A stretch of DNA of 64,000 bases from positions 1 through 64,000 of the forward strand of contig WTPW01000603.1 in NCBI GenBank assembly GCA_009809945.1, written 5' to 3'. Within the stretch, counting starts at the first letter, position 1, and each line of letters opens with the position of its first letter. This stretch comes from Gigaspora margarita (lineage: Eukaryota; Glomeromycota; Glomeromycetes; Diversisporales; Gigasporaceae). Under the pieces are notes generated by a model. That model made no database searches, was not told the DNA's origin, and saw nothing but the letters and a program-made list of their open reading frames with translations. Shown here one piece after another: positions 9,835 to 21,623 of this stretch. The position numbers were made by a program, and so were the translations under genes.

Positions 9835-11719
9835 CAGTCACCCCTAGCTATAGTCACACCTTTGGGCCCAAAAAATATGTGATTATAGCAAGAGTGTGAT
9901 TATAGCAAAAAAAATTAAATTTATAAATAAAGTTATCCAAAATGCATTTTTGGTTCTTATATTCAATTAATAACAAAATTTGCTATTTTTACTCAAACTT
10001 TGACGATGGATATCTTGATAACTAGTGATCTAAATTGGCTCAAATTTTTATCATAGATAATATCGATATTAATATATAATATATAAAAATTTTAGCCNAT
10101 TTAGTCNAGTAATTCTTNTGTAATCGCTTGTATACGATAGTTAATTTTTTTAAAAAATTAACTATCGTATACAAGTGATTACTCAATAATTACTAGCCCA
10201 AATTAGCTGAAATTTTTATATATAATAGAATAATATCGATACTATCTATTATAAAAATTTGGTTCGATTTGGATCACTAGTTATAGAGATAACAATCGTT
10301 AAATTTTGAGACGAATTTTATAATAATTGACTATTGTAAAATTTTCGCTATTTTTACTCAAAATTTGACGATGGATATCTTGATAACTAGTGATCTAAAT
10401 CGGCTCAAAGTTTTATTATAGATAGTATCGATATTTATATATGATATATAAAAATTTTAGCCAATTTAGTCAAGTAATTCTCATGTAATCGCTTGTATAC
10501 GATAGTTAATTTTTTTAAAAAATTAACTATTGTATACAAACAATTACCCAAGAATTACTAGACCAAATCAGCTGAAATTTTTATATATCATAGAATAATA
10601 TCGATACTATCTATAATAAAAATTTAGACCGATTTGGATTACTAGTTATAGAGATATCAATCATCAAAGTTTGATACAAATTTTTTAATAATTGACTATA
10701 ATAAAATTTTCGCTATTTTTACTCAAAATTTGATGATTGATATCTCTATAACTAGTGATCCAAATCAGTCCAAATTTTTATAATAGATAGTATCGATATT
10801 ATTTTATGATATATAAAAATTTCAGCTGATTTAGCCTTGTAATTCTCGTGTAATCATTTATATACAATAGTTAATTTTTTTAAAAATATTAACTATCGTA
10901 TACAAGCAATTACTCAAGAATTACTAGTCCAAATCAGCTGAAATTTTTATATATCATAGATGAATATTGACATTATCTATGATAAAAATTTGAGCCGATT
11001 TGGATCACTAGTTATCGAGATATCCATCATCAAATTTTGAGTAAAAATGGCGAAAATATATCCATCATCAAATTTTGAGTAAAAATGGCGAAAATATATC
11101 CATCATCAAATTTTGAAAAATTCATCTCAAAATTTTGACAATTGATATCTCTATAACTAGTAATTCAAATTGGTTCAAATTTTTATCATAGATAGTATCG
11201 ATATTATTCTATGAAATATAAAAATTTTANACGATTTGGTCCAGTAATTCTTGAGTAATCACTTGTATACGATAGTTAATTTTTTTAAAAAAATTAACTA
11301 TCGTATACAAGTGATTACACGAAAATTACTGGACTAAATTAGCTAAAATTTTTATATATCATATATGAATATCGATATTATCTATGATAAAAATTTGAGC
11401 CAATTTGGATTACTAATTATCAAGATATCCATTGTCAAATTGTGAGTAAAAATAGCGAATTTTTTTATAATATTATTATGTTGCTTGCCATTAAATTCGA
11501 ACTAGAATTCAATTTTATTTTATTGTATTTGTGATTATACTCAGGGAAAATTATATATGGCTACTATTAAATGGGGTTTAAAAAAAGATGTGATAGTGAT
11601 TGTTATATTAATATGACTATAAATAGGGAAATTAAATAAAAAAAAAATGGGGTTAAAAAATTGTGTGATTTTATTGAGGTTGTGACTATAGCTAGTGTGA
11701 CTATAGCCAGGGGTGACTG
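9835..11719. mobile_element. TA-flanked pogo/Tc1-like element made of four palindromic units
   Basis: The termini are CAGTCACCCCTAGCTATAGT and the inverted CAGTCACCCCTGGCTATAGT, flanked by TA. GTGATTATAGC/GTGACTATAGC words repeat just inside both ends. The interior is four head-to-tail copies of a roughly 370-bp unit, each itself a palindrome. Their centres are near 10,145, 10,512, 10,878 and 11,288, around TTAACTATCGTATACAAG and its complement. A 39-bp unit (ATATCCATCATCAAATTTTG..) is triplicated at about 11,019-11,117. There is no transposase. CAGT-type tips are typical of pogo/Fot elements. Confidence 0.8.
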
Positions 11720-12100
11720 TATTATCAAAAAAAATTTTAATTAAATATTTTAAGTTTTAAAAAATATAGATCATAAGCATATTTATAGCAATATTCCAGG
11801 CAAATTTGCCTGGAATTCCTTACAGTTTAAGGAATAATAAATTTTATAATTTTTATATATTAAACTTCAAATCGTATAATGTTTATTAATTCTATGATTG
11901 AAGTTACTATATATCTTATTATATATATACTGATCATGTAATATAGAGTGCAGATGCAACATTTTTTCAACTTGCCTATCTGGGCTTTGACCTGGCATCT
12001 GAGTCTATTTCCGATCTGATTCTGGACCGATTTTCAGCCTGATTTCTGAACTAGGTGATATTACTTAGGGTAAAAGTTAGCAACAGTCTATATAAACTTA
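11720..12100. other. AT-rich spacer with a 24-bp perfect palindrome
   Basis: At 11,793-11,816 the sequence ATTCCAGGCAAA is followed directly by its exact reverse complement. There is no gene. Confidence 0.6.
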
Positions 12101-12463
12101 CAATTATTATAAAACACACTTATAGTGTTTTACCACTATAGGTAAATTAGATTTGCAAATCTGTGCAACAAAACCAAAAAAATAGATTTTATAAAACAAA
12201 AAATAAATTTTGATTACTTTAGGATTAGAGTGAGGCCTGAGATTTTATCGGGACATTAGTATATACAAAATTTAGCAAGAAATTTTTTTTATTAGAGTCC
12301 CAAAGTTGCTTTTATAAGCAAAATTTTGAGATATGAATGTTTTTTAAATAAATAAACAAAAAAATGAAATTTTATGTTACACCTGATCTTAATTTTGATT
12401 GGCTATTCTAATAGTTTTGTATAACATGGTATAAAACACCATAGGTGCGTTTTAGTAAAACTC
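12101..12463. mobile_element. Mutator-like MITE
   Basis: The flanks ATAAACTTA and ATAAAATTA match at 8 of 9 positions. The terminal repeats include AAAACACACTTATAGTGTTTT at the left and, inverted, AAAACGCACCTATGGTGTTTT at the right. The core GGATTAGAGTGAGGCCTGAG, then TATACAAAATTTAGCAAGAAA, matches the cores of the elements at 898, 4,898 and 49,576. It is non-coding. Confidence 0.7.
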
Positions 12464-12545
12464 ATAAAATTATATATATATATATATATTATATATATTA
12501 TATATTATATATATATAGAACCTGATAATTGCTTTACCCTCATCC
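12464..12545. repeat. TA-rich microsatellite
   Basis: This is an imperfect (TA)n tract at about 12,471-12,517, abutting the right end of the Mutator-like MITE. Confidence 0.7.
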
Positions 12546-12935
12546 TAAAAAATCAGCTGATAATAATGCTCTCCTAATGGTAGTTAAATTTTTTAAATTA
12601 GTCTAGTATATGCTAAGATAATACTAAAAAACAATTGGTCAACTATATAAAATTTCTAGTTTGTTTATATAGAATTTTATATAGTTAGCTAATTGTTTTT
12701 TAGTGATATCTTAGTATACATTGGGCCAATTTGAATGCTAACCACTATTATATGCATCTTAGTAAGCTCTACAATCTTTAATTAATTGACTTGAGCTATT
12801 AACTTAATAAAAAAATTACTATGGTGATAGTTGCAAATTTTAGCATATAATAAAAGTTTATATTGTACTTATCACCAAAATTTACTATTGTTTCAATATA
12901 GTAATAGTACTAATCTTATTCGAATCATCAATTAA
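12546..12935. mobile_element. Foldback element (TTAATTGATGATCC family), left end missing
   Basis: The right end (CTTATTCGAATCATCAATTAA) matches the family tip TTAATTGATGATCCGGATAAG. The inner hairpin (TATGCTAAGATA..AACAATTGG / CTAATTGTTTTTTAGTGATAT) and the GTAAGCTCTACA block are shared with copies at 19,342-19,901, 37,260-38,415 and 43,066-44,962. The left arm is shortened. Confidence 0.6.
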
Positions 12936-13099
12936 CTAATTTACAAAGTATAGTTTGTTAAGTATTAATATAAATATATATATAAAGTTAGTAATAAAAT
13001 TGCATTTAATAGTTTTAATTATTTTTAAAGAAGTAAATTTTGTCTCTGCAAATACAAATATGTATGCCATTTCTATATAAACCTACTAACTAGCATCAA

Positions 13100-15015
13100 T
13101 AGCATCAGCAAATTTATAGTACCAAAATCTTTTGAAAGATCTTGCGGACCTGCAATATCTTTTGAAAGATTTTGCTAATGCAATTAATTTTAAATATTTG
13201 GCAATATATTTCGAAATATTTTAGTATTCGAAATATTTTGAAATATTTTTTGAAACTATATTAGATATGTGAAACCAAGCTGGATCAGTAGATCTGCAAT
13301 CTGGATCATGCTGGTACCAAGAGCACATTGTTCAAAATGTTTCGATAATGTTCGAATATAATCTACAAACTCTGTATTACAAGATCAGATTGATCTGTTT
13401 ATAGATNTTATAGATCTTCAGTTTTTACATTGTTTTTTTTTTGTTTGTTTTGTTTTGTTTTTTTTGTTCGTTTTGTTTTTTCTCTTTGCTTTATTTTTTT
13501 TTCTTTTTTTTTTTATCTATTTTTTAATTTTTTTTCTTTTTATTTCAGCACTTTACAAAAACACCAACCTAACTTCTCTGGCAATTTGCAAGAAAACCTA
13601 CAACTTTTCGCAACTTTGCAGGAATACAAATTTGACTTTACAAGCCAACTCAAATGACACTTTGCAAGAACGCAACTATTACTTCGCAATTTCTAAATTG
13701 CCAAGAACATTTTTTTAAAGAAATAGTTTTAGTTGAGCACAAGTCTTTGCAAGGTTTCGCTATATTTTTTTTTTGTTTAGCACTTTTTTGTTTCGTTTTT
13801 TTTAAATATTTTTTTTATTAATTTAATTTATTCTGGCACTTTGCAAGAACACAACTTTTACTTCCTGGCACTTTTAAGAAAACCAACCCAGACTATTTCG
13901 GCATTTGGCAGACATGAAAAATGAAGATTTGGGGCTTCTTTTTTTTTTATTCAGTTTGTTATATTTTTTGTTTTTTCATTTGTATTTTTTTTATTTTTTC
14001 ACTTCTCTACTATTTTTAGAAATTATTTAAAAAAGAGCGAAACAAAGATGATAGCCAAAACAAAAGAAATAGCTGAAACAAAATGATAGTTAAAACAAAG
14101 AAGTGAAATAATAACTAACTGCGAGGTGAGTGAAAATAAGCATGTAGGGCTAGTTTTTTATGGAATTATATGCGACAAAGTGCAAAAGTATTTTAAAATA
14201 TGTTTTCGTTTTCATTTTTTCTTTTTTTTTTGGGTTCATTTTTTTTGGTTTTATTTTTTTATTCAGTTTGCTTATATTTTTTGTTTTTTTTATTTTTTTT
14301 ATTTTTTTACTTCTACACTATTTTTAGAAAGTATTTAAAAAAGAGCGAAACGAAGACGATAAAAAAACAAAAGAAATAACTGAAGCAAAATGATAGTTAA
14401 AACAAAAAAGTGAAATAATAGCTAACTATGGGGTGAGTAAAAATAAGCATATAGGACTAGTTTTTTTGGAATTATATGCGACGAAGTGCAAAAGTATTTT
14501 AAAATACGTTTTCGTTTTCATTTTTTCCTTTTTTTTGGGTTTATTTTTTTCGTCATTTTTTTTCATTTTTTTTTTGTATAATAATATATAATAAAAATAT
14601 AATATTGAATAAAAATGTATATTTAATTTAAAATAAATTTAAAATATAATGTATAATAATAAATAAAAAAATATAAAATTTTATATTGAATTGCTAAAAC
14701 ATGCGAAACCATTTGAAAACGTTGCAAAACTATGATTATGTGAATATATATATCGTTTATTGTGATAATATGTGAAATATTACTTCCTGCGATCCTGGAA
14801 AGAGGATAATTAGGTACAGGGTTGTATTGTTTTTATTTGCCCTATTTTGCAATATTTCGCAATATATTTCAAAATATTTTGAAATTTATTTTGAAATATT
14901 TCGAAAGAAATGTATGCCGAAATCTTTCAAAAGATTGCGATTCTTTCGAAAGATTTCGCGCCAATTGCAATTCTTTTGAAAGATTTCGGTATGCAATTTC
15001 TTTCAAAAAATTTTG
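13100..15015. repeat. Composite repeat with GAAATCTTTCGAAAG end motifs and a 305-bp tandem duplication
   Basis: Near 13,130-13,260 and, in inverted sense, 14,840-15,010 lie clusters of the palindrome-like word GAAATCTTTCGAAAGATTTCG and ATATTTCGAAATATT. They may be the ends of one element of about 1.9 kb. Inside, about 13,926-14,231 and 14,232-14,536 are two tandem copies (period 305) containing AAAAGAGCGAAACRAAGA and ATATGCGACRAAGTGCAAAAG. Long T-runs make several spurious open frames, which I do not accept as genes. Confidence 0.5.
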
Positions 15016-15948
15016 TATATTTATTTTGCTGATAAGAGTATAGCAATAACATATATTTGGTTATTATTGCCAAAAAACTCAGTAGTATAGTATCACAAAT
15101 TTTTTTATTATAAATTTATTTGATTGTTATATAAAATTATACAAAACATTTTATTAGATATATATTATATAAGTTGTTTTCTCTGTAATTTTACTAACCT
15201 CTTGCTAGTACATCTTAGAGATACAAGTAGTTATAATTGGTAAACCAGATATATATTAGAATATTAGTTGGCTAAGATATGTATTTATTATATCTATTAT
15301 AGCCCAGATACAAATCTTGCCAAAATGCCAATCTGAGTAGCCAAAATAAAAATCTGATCAAATTTAACCCTAATCTAACTCTAATATCTGGGCTAAATTA
15401 ATTTTAATTTGGTTAGATTAGCATTTGTACTATAATATATATATACTATTATGGGCCAGTGTAAAAAGATTTGTACCTCAAATAGCTCTAATTAAAATAT
15501 TTTTTGTATAAATTAATTTTTAATTCTTTTAATTTAATATAATTTTTTTTGTTCTCTTTGACAGACTCGTGAGTACTTTTATTAGAAATAAATATAATAA
15601 AACTTAATCTGATTACAAAATCAAATTTCTTATTACACTCTTCTAATAATCTAAATCCTACCCACCCGGATGCTTTATAGGTGCCCAAATGTGCCTCATC
15701 ACACTAATTTAAAGAATTAGAACTTATAGCTAGCCTCATAAAATCAGAATCTCTTTAAATCTCTCTTATTTAGCATCTATAGTGAGAATATTCAAACTAT
15801 CAAGAAAAAAAAACTCAAAAAACAAGAGAAAAAAAAGAATAAAAATTGAGAGAAAGTATCTAAAACCTTTAATAACAATCAAAATAAACAATATTAAAAG
15901 ATAAAAGATGAAAGGAACAAAGAAAATTCAACAAAGTCTAATCTAAAT
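15016..15948. other. AT-rich spacer, nothing recognised
   Basis: There is no supported gene. A weak inverted pair around 15,300-15,440 (CAAATCTTGCC..AAT / ATTTGGTTAGATTAGCATTTGTA) might be a worn hairpin element. Confidence 0.35.
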
Positions 15949-16292
15949 AAATACTTCAGGGTTGGTGTTGGACAATATCAAAAAAATTTAATTGGACAAT
16001 TGGACATTTGGACATTTGGATATAGCTCAAATGTCCAAATAATTTTTTGGATCTTCAGGCATTGGACAATGTTCAAATAAATTGTAAGATTTATTGAGCA
16101 TATGTCCAAATAGTCGGTTGGACATATGTCCAATTGTTCAATAATTTTATTAGAAAATTTAACAATATGATGACAAAAGCTTTACTATATATTGCCACCT
16201 CTGAAAATAAGCTACCCCTCTCTTTTGGTCAACAAACTCAAAATGTCTTTGACCTGAAAATAAGCTATCTCATGATCAATAATAGTTACTAC

Positions 16293-17159
16293 TAGAGATG
16301 GGCAAAATGCAGCATTTTAAAAAATTTCATGCAAATGTGGCATTCATGCAGCAAGCAGGCATTAATGCAGCATGCATTTATACAAAAATATTTTATCAAA
16401 CTTTTTTAATTTCATTTTAGAATTTTTATNGTGACAGATAATCCTAAAAATTTATTATTAATGCAAAATAACAATAAAGAAAGAAAAAAATCACCTTGTA
16501 AAGTATCAATTTAAAAGCAGAAAAAGAGGCTATTGAATTTATAATAAACAATTTATATACTGTATGTGTCCAAAAATAAGCTACACAAAAAATCAGGGTA
16601 GTTTATTTTAGAATGAAAGAGGGTTTTTAGCGATTCCAAGTAGTCGCTACATAGTAAAGTCTAAATTTTACTATCTAAATCGATTATAAGTGCTTAAGTA
16701 AATATGTTTAGAAGATAAAAATACATATTTTCCAAAATTTTCATACAAATCGGATGACCTTTTATTATTTAACTTTTAATTTTTACGTTCGTCGAATATA
16801 TTTTTTTAACAAATTTTAATTTTTTTGTCGAACGTAAAAATTAAAAGTCAAATAATAAAATCTTTTTCAATCTTGCTAAAAATTATATTATACATGTATT
16901 TTGCCCTTCCAAATAAGTTTACTTAAGCGATGATAATCGATTTACATAGTAGAATTTGGACTTTACTATGTAGCGACTATTGTCGATCGTGGGGCAGCTT
17001 ATTTTTGGGTCAAAGACGTTTTTAAATTTTTTGACCAAAAGAGGGTAGCATATAAAATTTTTCATGGGCAAAATGCAGCATTTTAAAAAATTCCATGCAG
17101 CATGCAGCATTCATGCAAATGCATGCAGCCATGCAATCATGCAAAAGTGCCCATCTCTA
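16293..17159. mobile_element. hAT-like element B with exact 8-bp duplication
   Basis: GTTACTAC occurs exactly at 16,285-16,292 and 17,160-17,167. The tips are TAGAGATGGGC and the inverted TAGAGATGGGC. ATGCAGCA/TGCATGCA words are repeated near both ends. A second, direct copy of the left-end sequence (ATGGGCAAAATGCAGCATTT) occurs at about 17,065, so the interior is rearranged. The element contains another foldback at 16,558-17,060. It is non-coding. Confidence 0.85.
16558..17060. mobile_element. Foldback mariner-like element, innermost
   Basis: It begins TACTGTATGTGTCC..AATAAGC. The palindromic body pairs TAGTAAAGTCTAAATTTTACTA with TAGTAGAATTTGGACTTTACTA, and TTTTACGTTCGTCGAA with TGTCGAACGTAAAA. 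It is of the same type as the element that encloses hAT-like element B. The right tip is truncated. Confidence 0.6.
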
Positions 17160-17740
17160 GTTACTACATAGTAAAGTCCAAAGTTTACTATGCAAATCGA
17201 TTATAGGTGCTTAAGTAAACTTTTCAGGAGATCAAAATATACATACTTCAAAATTTTTAACAAATTTGAAGAACTTTTTATTAATTGGTTTTTAATTTTT
17301 ATGTTCAACGAATAAATTAAAATTTTATCAACAAAATATATTTGTTGAACTTAAAAATTAAAAGTCAAATAATAAAAGGTACTCCAATTCTGATAAAACT
17401 TTTAGTATACATGTATTTTAGTCTTCTAAACAATTAAGTCTAATAATCGATTTACTTAGTAGAATTTATACTTTACTATGTATCAACTATTTGTGATTAA
17501 CAAAAATTGATTTTATTCAAAAATAAGCTATATCCAAATTTTTTATGTTCAAAATCATTCAAAAAAAGGAGCTCATTTTTCAGAAACAACATTTATTAAT
17601 TTTAATTTTATTTTTTATAAACTTTTTTTACTCTTTAATTTACAATAATAATTTATTAATAAATGTTTCTAATTCAAAATGTTGATCTTGGCTAATTTAT
17701 TTTATTTGGTATATTTTCTTTTATAATATGCCTTTATTAA

Positions 17741-18092
17741 GAGTAGGGTGAATATAGATCATTTTCTATATATGTATATCGTTTAAAAAAAATTTATGCG
17801 AAAATTAAACATATATTATATATAAAAGTTTTTAAAAATACAATTTTTTTTCATGAAATTTTTAAAGTATATACATTAAACCTTTCTAATTCTAATAATA
17901 CAATTTTAAATGGTTGTTATATTTAAAAAAAATATACTTACATATATCATAAATTTTTTCTAGAATAATCAAAATTTGTTTAGGTTATACAATATAAATA
18001 TCATATGATCATCACCTGATTTCAATTGAATATTATTGTAAAAAAATTAGTAATATGATCACTAGTAAAAATGATCAACATTCACCCTACCC
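17741..18092. mobile_element. TTAA-flanked MITE, copy 1
   Basis: TTAA lies at both edges (17,737-17,740 and 18,093-18,096). The termini GAGTAGGGTGAATATAGATC and, inverted, GGGTAGGGTGAATGTTGATC pair. Sister copies at 29,578-30,074 and 43,837-44,217 share the tip GGGTAGAG..GTAGATCATTT. TTAA targets are typical of piggyBac elements, but the tip sequence is not the usual CCC start, so the superfamily is not certain. Confidence 0.65.
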
Positions 18093-18560
18093 TTAAAATT
18101 AAAAATAAAATTAACTGTTGTCATGATTTTTTTTGAAATACAATTATTTTACAGTTTATAATATTCTGTTTGATTAATTATATTTCACTAGAGCAATACC
18201 AAATATATATTTTTAAAACTTGTATGTACATATATAAACATATTGCAAGTAAAATAGAATTTAAGTTGGTTTAGTAGTGTTAACATATATATATTTTTAT
18301 AATACTAATAATTATTATTATTATTATTAGTATACTTTTTAAATATACTATAGTATAAATTAGAAATATTTTATATTAGTGAATATTGGCCTAAATTAAG
18401 TTTAATTTAGACCAAGATTAAATTAATTTTTTTTTAAGGTCCAATAAAAAAAGTTACTATGTCCAATCAAATTATTTGGACAATTGGATATTGTCCAAAT
18501 ATCCAAATGTCCAAATTGTCCAAATGTCCAATATTATAACATGCCATCTCTGAAATACTC

Positions 18561-19341
18561 AGTAAAGTCTGAGCTTAAAATAATGTGTCTAAAACAGACT
18601 ATAAAAATTATATAATACTGTACAAGGAAATGCCTTGTCTAAATATTATATGTACAAATAAGAGAAATATAAAAAACCTAAACGAACATGGGCTATGCCT
18701 AAAAAAATCTTCTAGAAGGAAATTTCATTTTGAAGTCACCTTACAAAAAACTTCACATATCATTCATTGTTTATCTCAGTTGCCTGAAACTAACTTGTAA
18801 CTTGAATCCAAGTGGTAGATGCCTTTCCTGATTTGGATGATATAAACATTGTCAATCTTTTGAAAAGGGTAAACTAGATTTCCTACTTTTTGGTAAAATT
18901 TTAAAAAGTCCAAGAAGAAATACCAGAGGTACCAAAATTGTAAGGAGTGTAAATTTTATGCTTTAAAGAATAATATATCTAACCAAAAGTCTATTTTTGT
19001 CTAAGCTTCCATAACTTTTGACAAAAAACTTTAGAGTTGTTGTTCTACTATGTCTTCTATAGTAATAAAGTCTTCTATCTGGAGAGTCAAGCCCAAAAGA
19101 AGAAATTTTTTTTAGCTCTATTTCAGTTTTCTCATATCCGATCTGAAACTCTTTATTCAAGTTGCTTTTAAATAAAGTTTTTGTTATATATAGTAATATT
19201 AACTTCAAAGTTTTCATAGGTTAGTCTTTGTGGAAAATTTGGTACAAGAGATTATCAGAAAGAGTTGATGAATTTAATATAATTATTAGGTTACTAGATT
19301 AAAATTATTTTGATTATTTTATTAATAAAATAAAAAAATTA
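18561..19341. other. Spacer with unsupported short frames
   Basis: Frames of 71 and 84 codons occur at 18,585-18,800 (+) and 18,963-19,217 (-). Neither has a recognisable domain, splice pattern or repeat partner in the window. I leave them uncalled. Confidence 0.35.
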
Positions 19342-19901
19342 TTAATTACTGATCCAGATAAGATCAGCAAAATTTCTATATTAGAAATTGGGACAAAATT
19401 CTTATGATATTTACTATATGCTTCAATCTAAGTGTAGTCAAAATGAAAAGTAGTATTTTTTTATTAAGTTAATGATACATGTCAATTAATTGAAAGTTGT
19501 AGAGCTTGTCAAGATGTATCTAACAGTAGTTATATCATTCAAATCAGCCCAGTGGATGGTGAGATATTATTAAAAAACGATTGGCTGACTATGTAAAAAA
19601 TCTCTATATAAACAAATATTGTTTATAGAGAGATTTTATATAGTTAGCCAATCATTTTTTAATAATATCTCGCCATCCACTGGGCTAATTTGGATGATAT
19701 AACCACTGTTAGATGCATCTTGACGAGCTCTACAACTTTCAATTAATCGACATGTATCATTAACTTAATAAAAAAAATACTTTTCATTTTGACTATGCTC
19801 AGATTGAAGCATATAATAAAAATTTATATTGTACTTATCCCCAAAATTTACTATTATCCCAATATAGTAATTCTGCAGATCTTATCCGGATCATCAATTA
19901 A
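19342..19901. mobile_element. Foldback element (TTAATTGATGATCC family), nearly intact
   Basis: The left tip TTAATTACTGATCCAGATAA and the inverted right tip TTAATTGATGATCCGGATAA match. Almost the whole 560 bp folds back on itself: CTAACAGTAGTTATATCATT pairs with AATGATATAACCACTGTTAG-like sequence, and the loop is near 19,620. TA lies at each edge. It is non-coding and shares its inner hairpin with three other copies in the window. Confidence 0.75.
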
Positions 19902-20437
19902 TAGTAACTTTGTTTAAAAAGTATTTACTATATAACTTACTATAGTAATTTATATATATGCATATATAGTAAAAAATCAAATTATTTTACTTTAAAGCTT
20001 AATTTCTTCACAACCAGTAATTCAATTTTGCTCAAATTTTAAATATTTCTTTATAATATGCACATTAATGCACTTGTGAAGTACAAGCTCATACAACTGC
20101 ATAATAGTTACAAAATTATTTAAAATATCTTTTTTTTAAAAAATTTTTTTTCTTTTTTTTTCAAATATTGTGAATTGTACATACTTAATTATTAAAATAA
20201 AACAATATTAAAACAATAAAAATAATAAAATAACTTAGATTAAAACCTATTTTATTTGAAACTAAAAAAATTTTAATAATTAATCAAGAAAAATAAAAAC
20301 TTTTTCTTATTATCAAAATTAAAAATTTTTTGAGGTACAAATTTTTTATAAAAAAAAAATAGTTTATTTTTATTGTTTTTTTTGTATTATTCTTCAAAAA
20401 TCTCTTAATAAGTAGTATAACTTTAAAATACTATATT
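19902..20437. other. AT-rich spacer, nothing recognised
   Basis: The sequence is very AT-rich with long A and T runs. I see no gene and no clear inverted repeat. Confidence 0.45.
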
Positions 20438-20449
20438 TGAAGAATATAT

Positions 20450-21578
20450 ATATATTTTTTTTTTGGTTTCAAAGTGCCCACCTTGGGACTGCGAAATTTT
20501 TTATTCAAGATATTAGGGCCGTCAGTAACCCACAAGGGGATCACCGGCATTTGTTACATTGAAGAGAGTACAACTAGCCATACTTGCAACTTTTGGTTGC
20601 CTATTTAAGTAGCCATCTAAGGTTCTATACTAGCTGCTATACTTGCAACCCGTATACTAGCATTGCCTATTTAAACCCTCTGATCTTCTGTTCCTCCTGC
20701 CAAACCTATCTTGTATCACCAGAACAATCTTGTTACATAAGTCAGTCAGACCATTCCAGATGCTTATCCGTAGTTCTTAGGACCCAGCTAGGCATTCCTG
20801 GTCTGTTATTCTCAGAGGAAACTTGGTAAAGCATTACCGTTTCTGGTGCTTACCTACACTTTTAGTAATTTACGCTGCAGCTTTACCTATATAGTTGCAG
20901 TCAGAACTAACTATTAAACCACTACCATTATCTACTACTGCTCTTGTGAAGTTCACTGAACCCCAGTATTCCATTTTCTTACCAGGATCCTTCTTCACAG
21001 AATTCCAAACTACCAATCCAGTTGACCCGGAAGGATCAGTCAGCTCAGCTTTAGATGCTTTATGGTCCTTTCTTTGGTTCCTACTTCTATAACATAGGTC
21101 CTTTTCCTCCGGTGTGACTCCAGCAGCCAGGTTGATATACTTCCATTTGCCATAGAGGCTCTTGCCCATCTAGTCTTCCGGTCAGTTACTATCCAGTTTT
21201 TGTAGTACCATCGAAAGCCTACTACCTCTTCACTTGGGTCTTGCCCAAGCCCGTTTCCTGTTTTATCCTACTTGTCTCCATGATTTCTGCAGCTTCTTTT
21301 CCTTTGTATAACAGTACCCAAGTCAGTTAGCATCCAGTTGCCCAGTCGCTTCCTTTTCTCTCATGTAATGTCACCAAGTCAGTTGGCTCCTGATAATTGG
21401 TATGATCCAGGTTACAGATCTACTGACCCGACTTTGTATCACAGGATGCAGTCACATTGTAATGCAGATAGTATAATGTTAAAGGTAGATTTTTCTCTTA
21501 GTAGGAATCGACTCAGGGCCGTCTCATTATATAGGCTTGAAGGTGACAACAAGCTAGCTACACTATGTCACCACACCC
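20450..21578 (-). mobile_element. SINE-like retroposon, family B (about 1.1 kb)
   Basis: A 12-bp direct repeat TGAAGAATATAT flanks it (20,438-20,449 and 21,579-21,590). A poly(A) tail lies on the minus strand (T-run about 20,455-20,464). The head on the minus strand (GTGACATAGTGTAGCTAGC, then GAGTCGATTCCTAC) resembles A and B boxes of RNA polymerase III. GC content is clearly above the surroundings. A 99-codon frame at 20,870-21,169 has no recognised domain and is probably chance. The length is unusual for a SINE, so it may be a composite or a different non-autonomous retroposon. Confidence 0.7.
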
Positions 21579-21623
21579 TGAAGAATATATTAATTATTTT
21601 AAATATAGTAAATCTATATATAG

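Larger units (their letters stand above)
16183..17595. mobile_element. Foldback mariner-like element split by hAT-like element B
   Basis: The left end TACTATATATTGCC..AATAAGC and the arms AGTAAAGTCCAAAGTTTACTA / TAGTAGAATTTATACTTTACTA match the foldback at 4,280. Its left part (16,183-16,292) continues directly at 17,160 once the inserted element and one duplicated octamer are removed. The right tip is uncertain. Confidence 0.65.
15957..18552. mobile_element. hAT-like element A, host of three nested insertions
   Basis: The tips are CAGGGTTGGTGTTGGACAAT and, inverted, CAGAGATGGCATGTTATAAT. The 8-bp flanks are AAATACTT and AAATACTC (7 of 8), the hAT duplication length. Both ends carry many TTGGACA/TGTCCAA words as subterminal repeats. 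The middle is filled by the mariner-like foldback at 16,183-17,595, which itself holds hAT-like element B, and by the TTAA-flanked element at 17,741-18,092. No transposase frame remains. Confidence 0.75.

Noticed and set aside
13430..14338. Open frames of 70-87 codons rich in Phe (13,430-13,718 and 14,126-14,338).
   Set aside because: They arise from long T-runs in a duplicated repeat and have no domain or codon-like pattern.
20870..21169. A 99-codon minus-strand frame with a plausible protein composition.
   Set aside because: It lies inside a SINE-like retroposon with its own target duplication, and it matches no family that I recognise.
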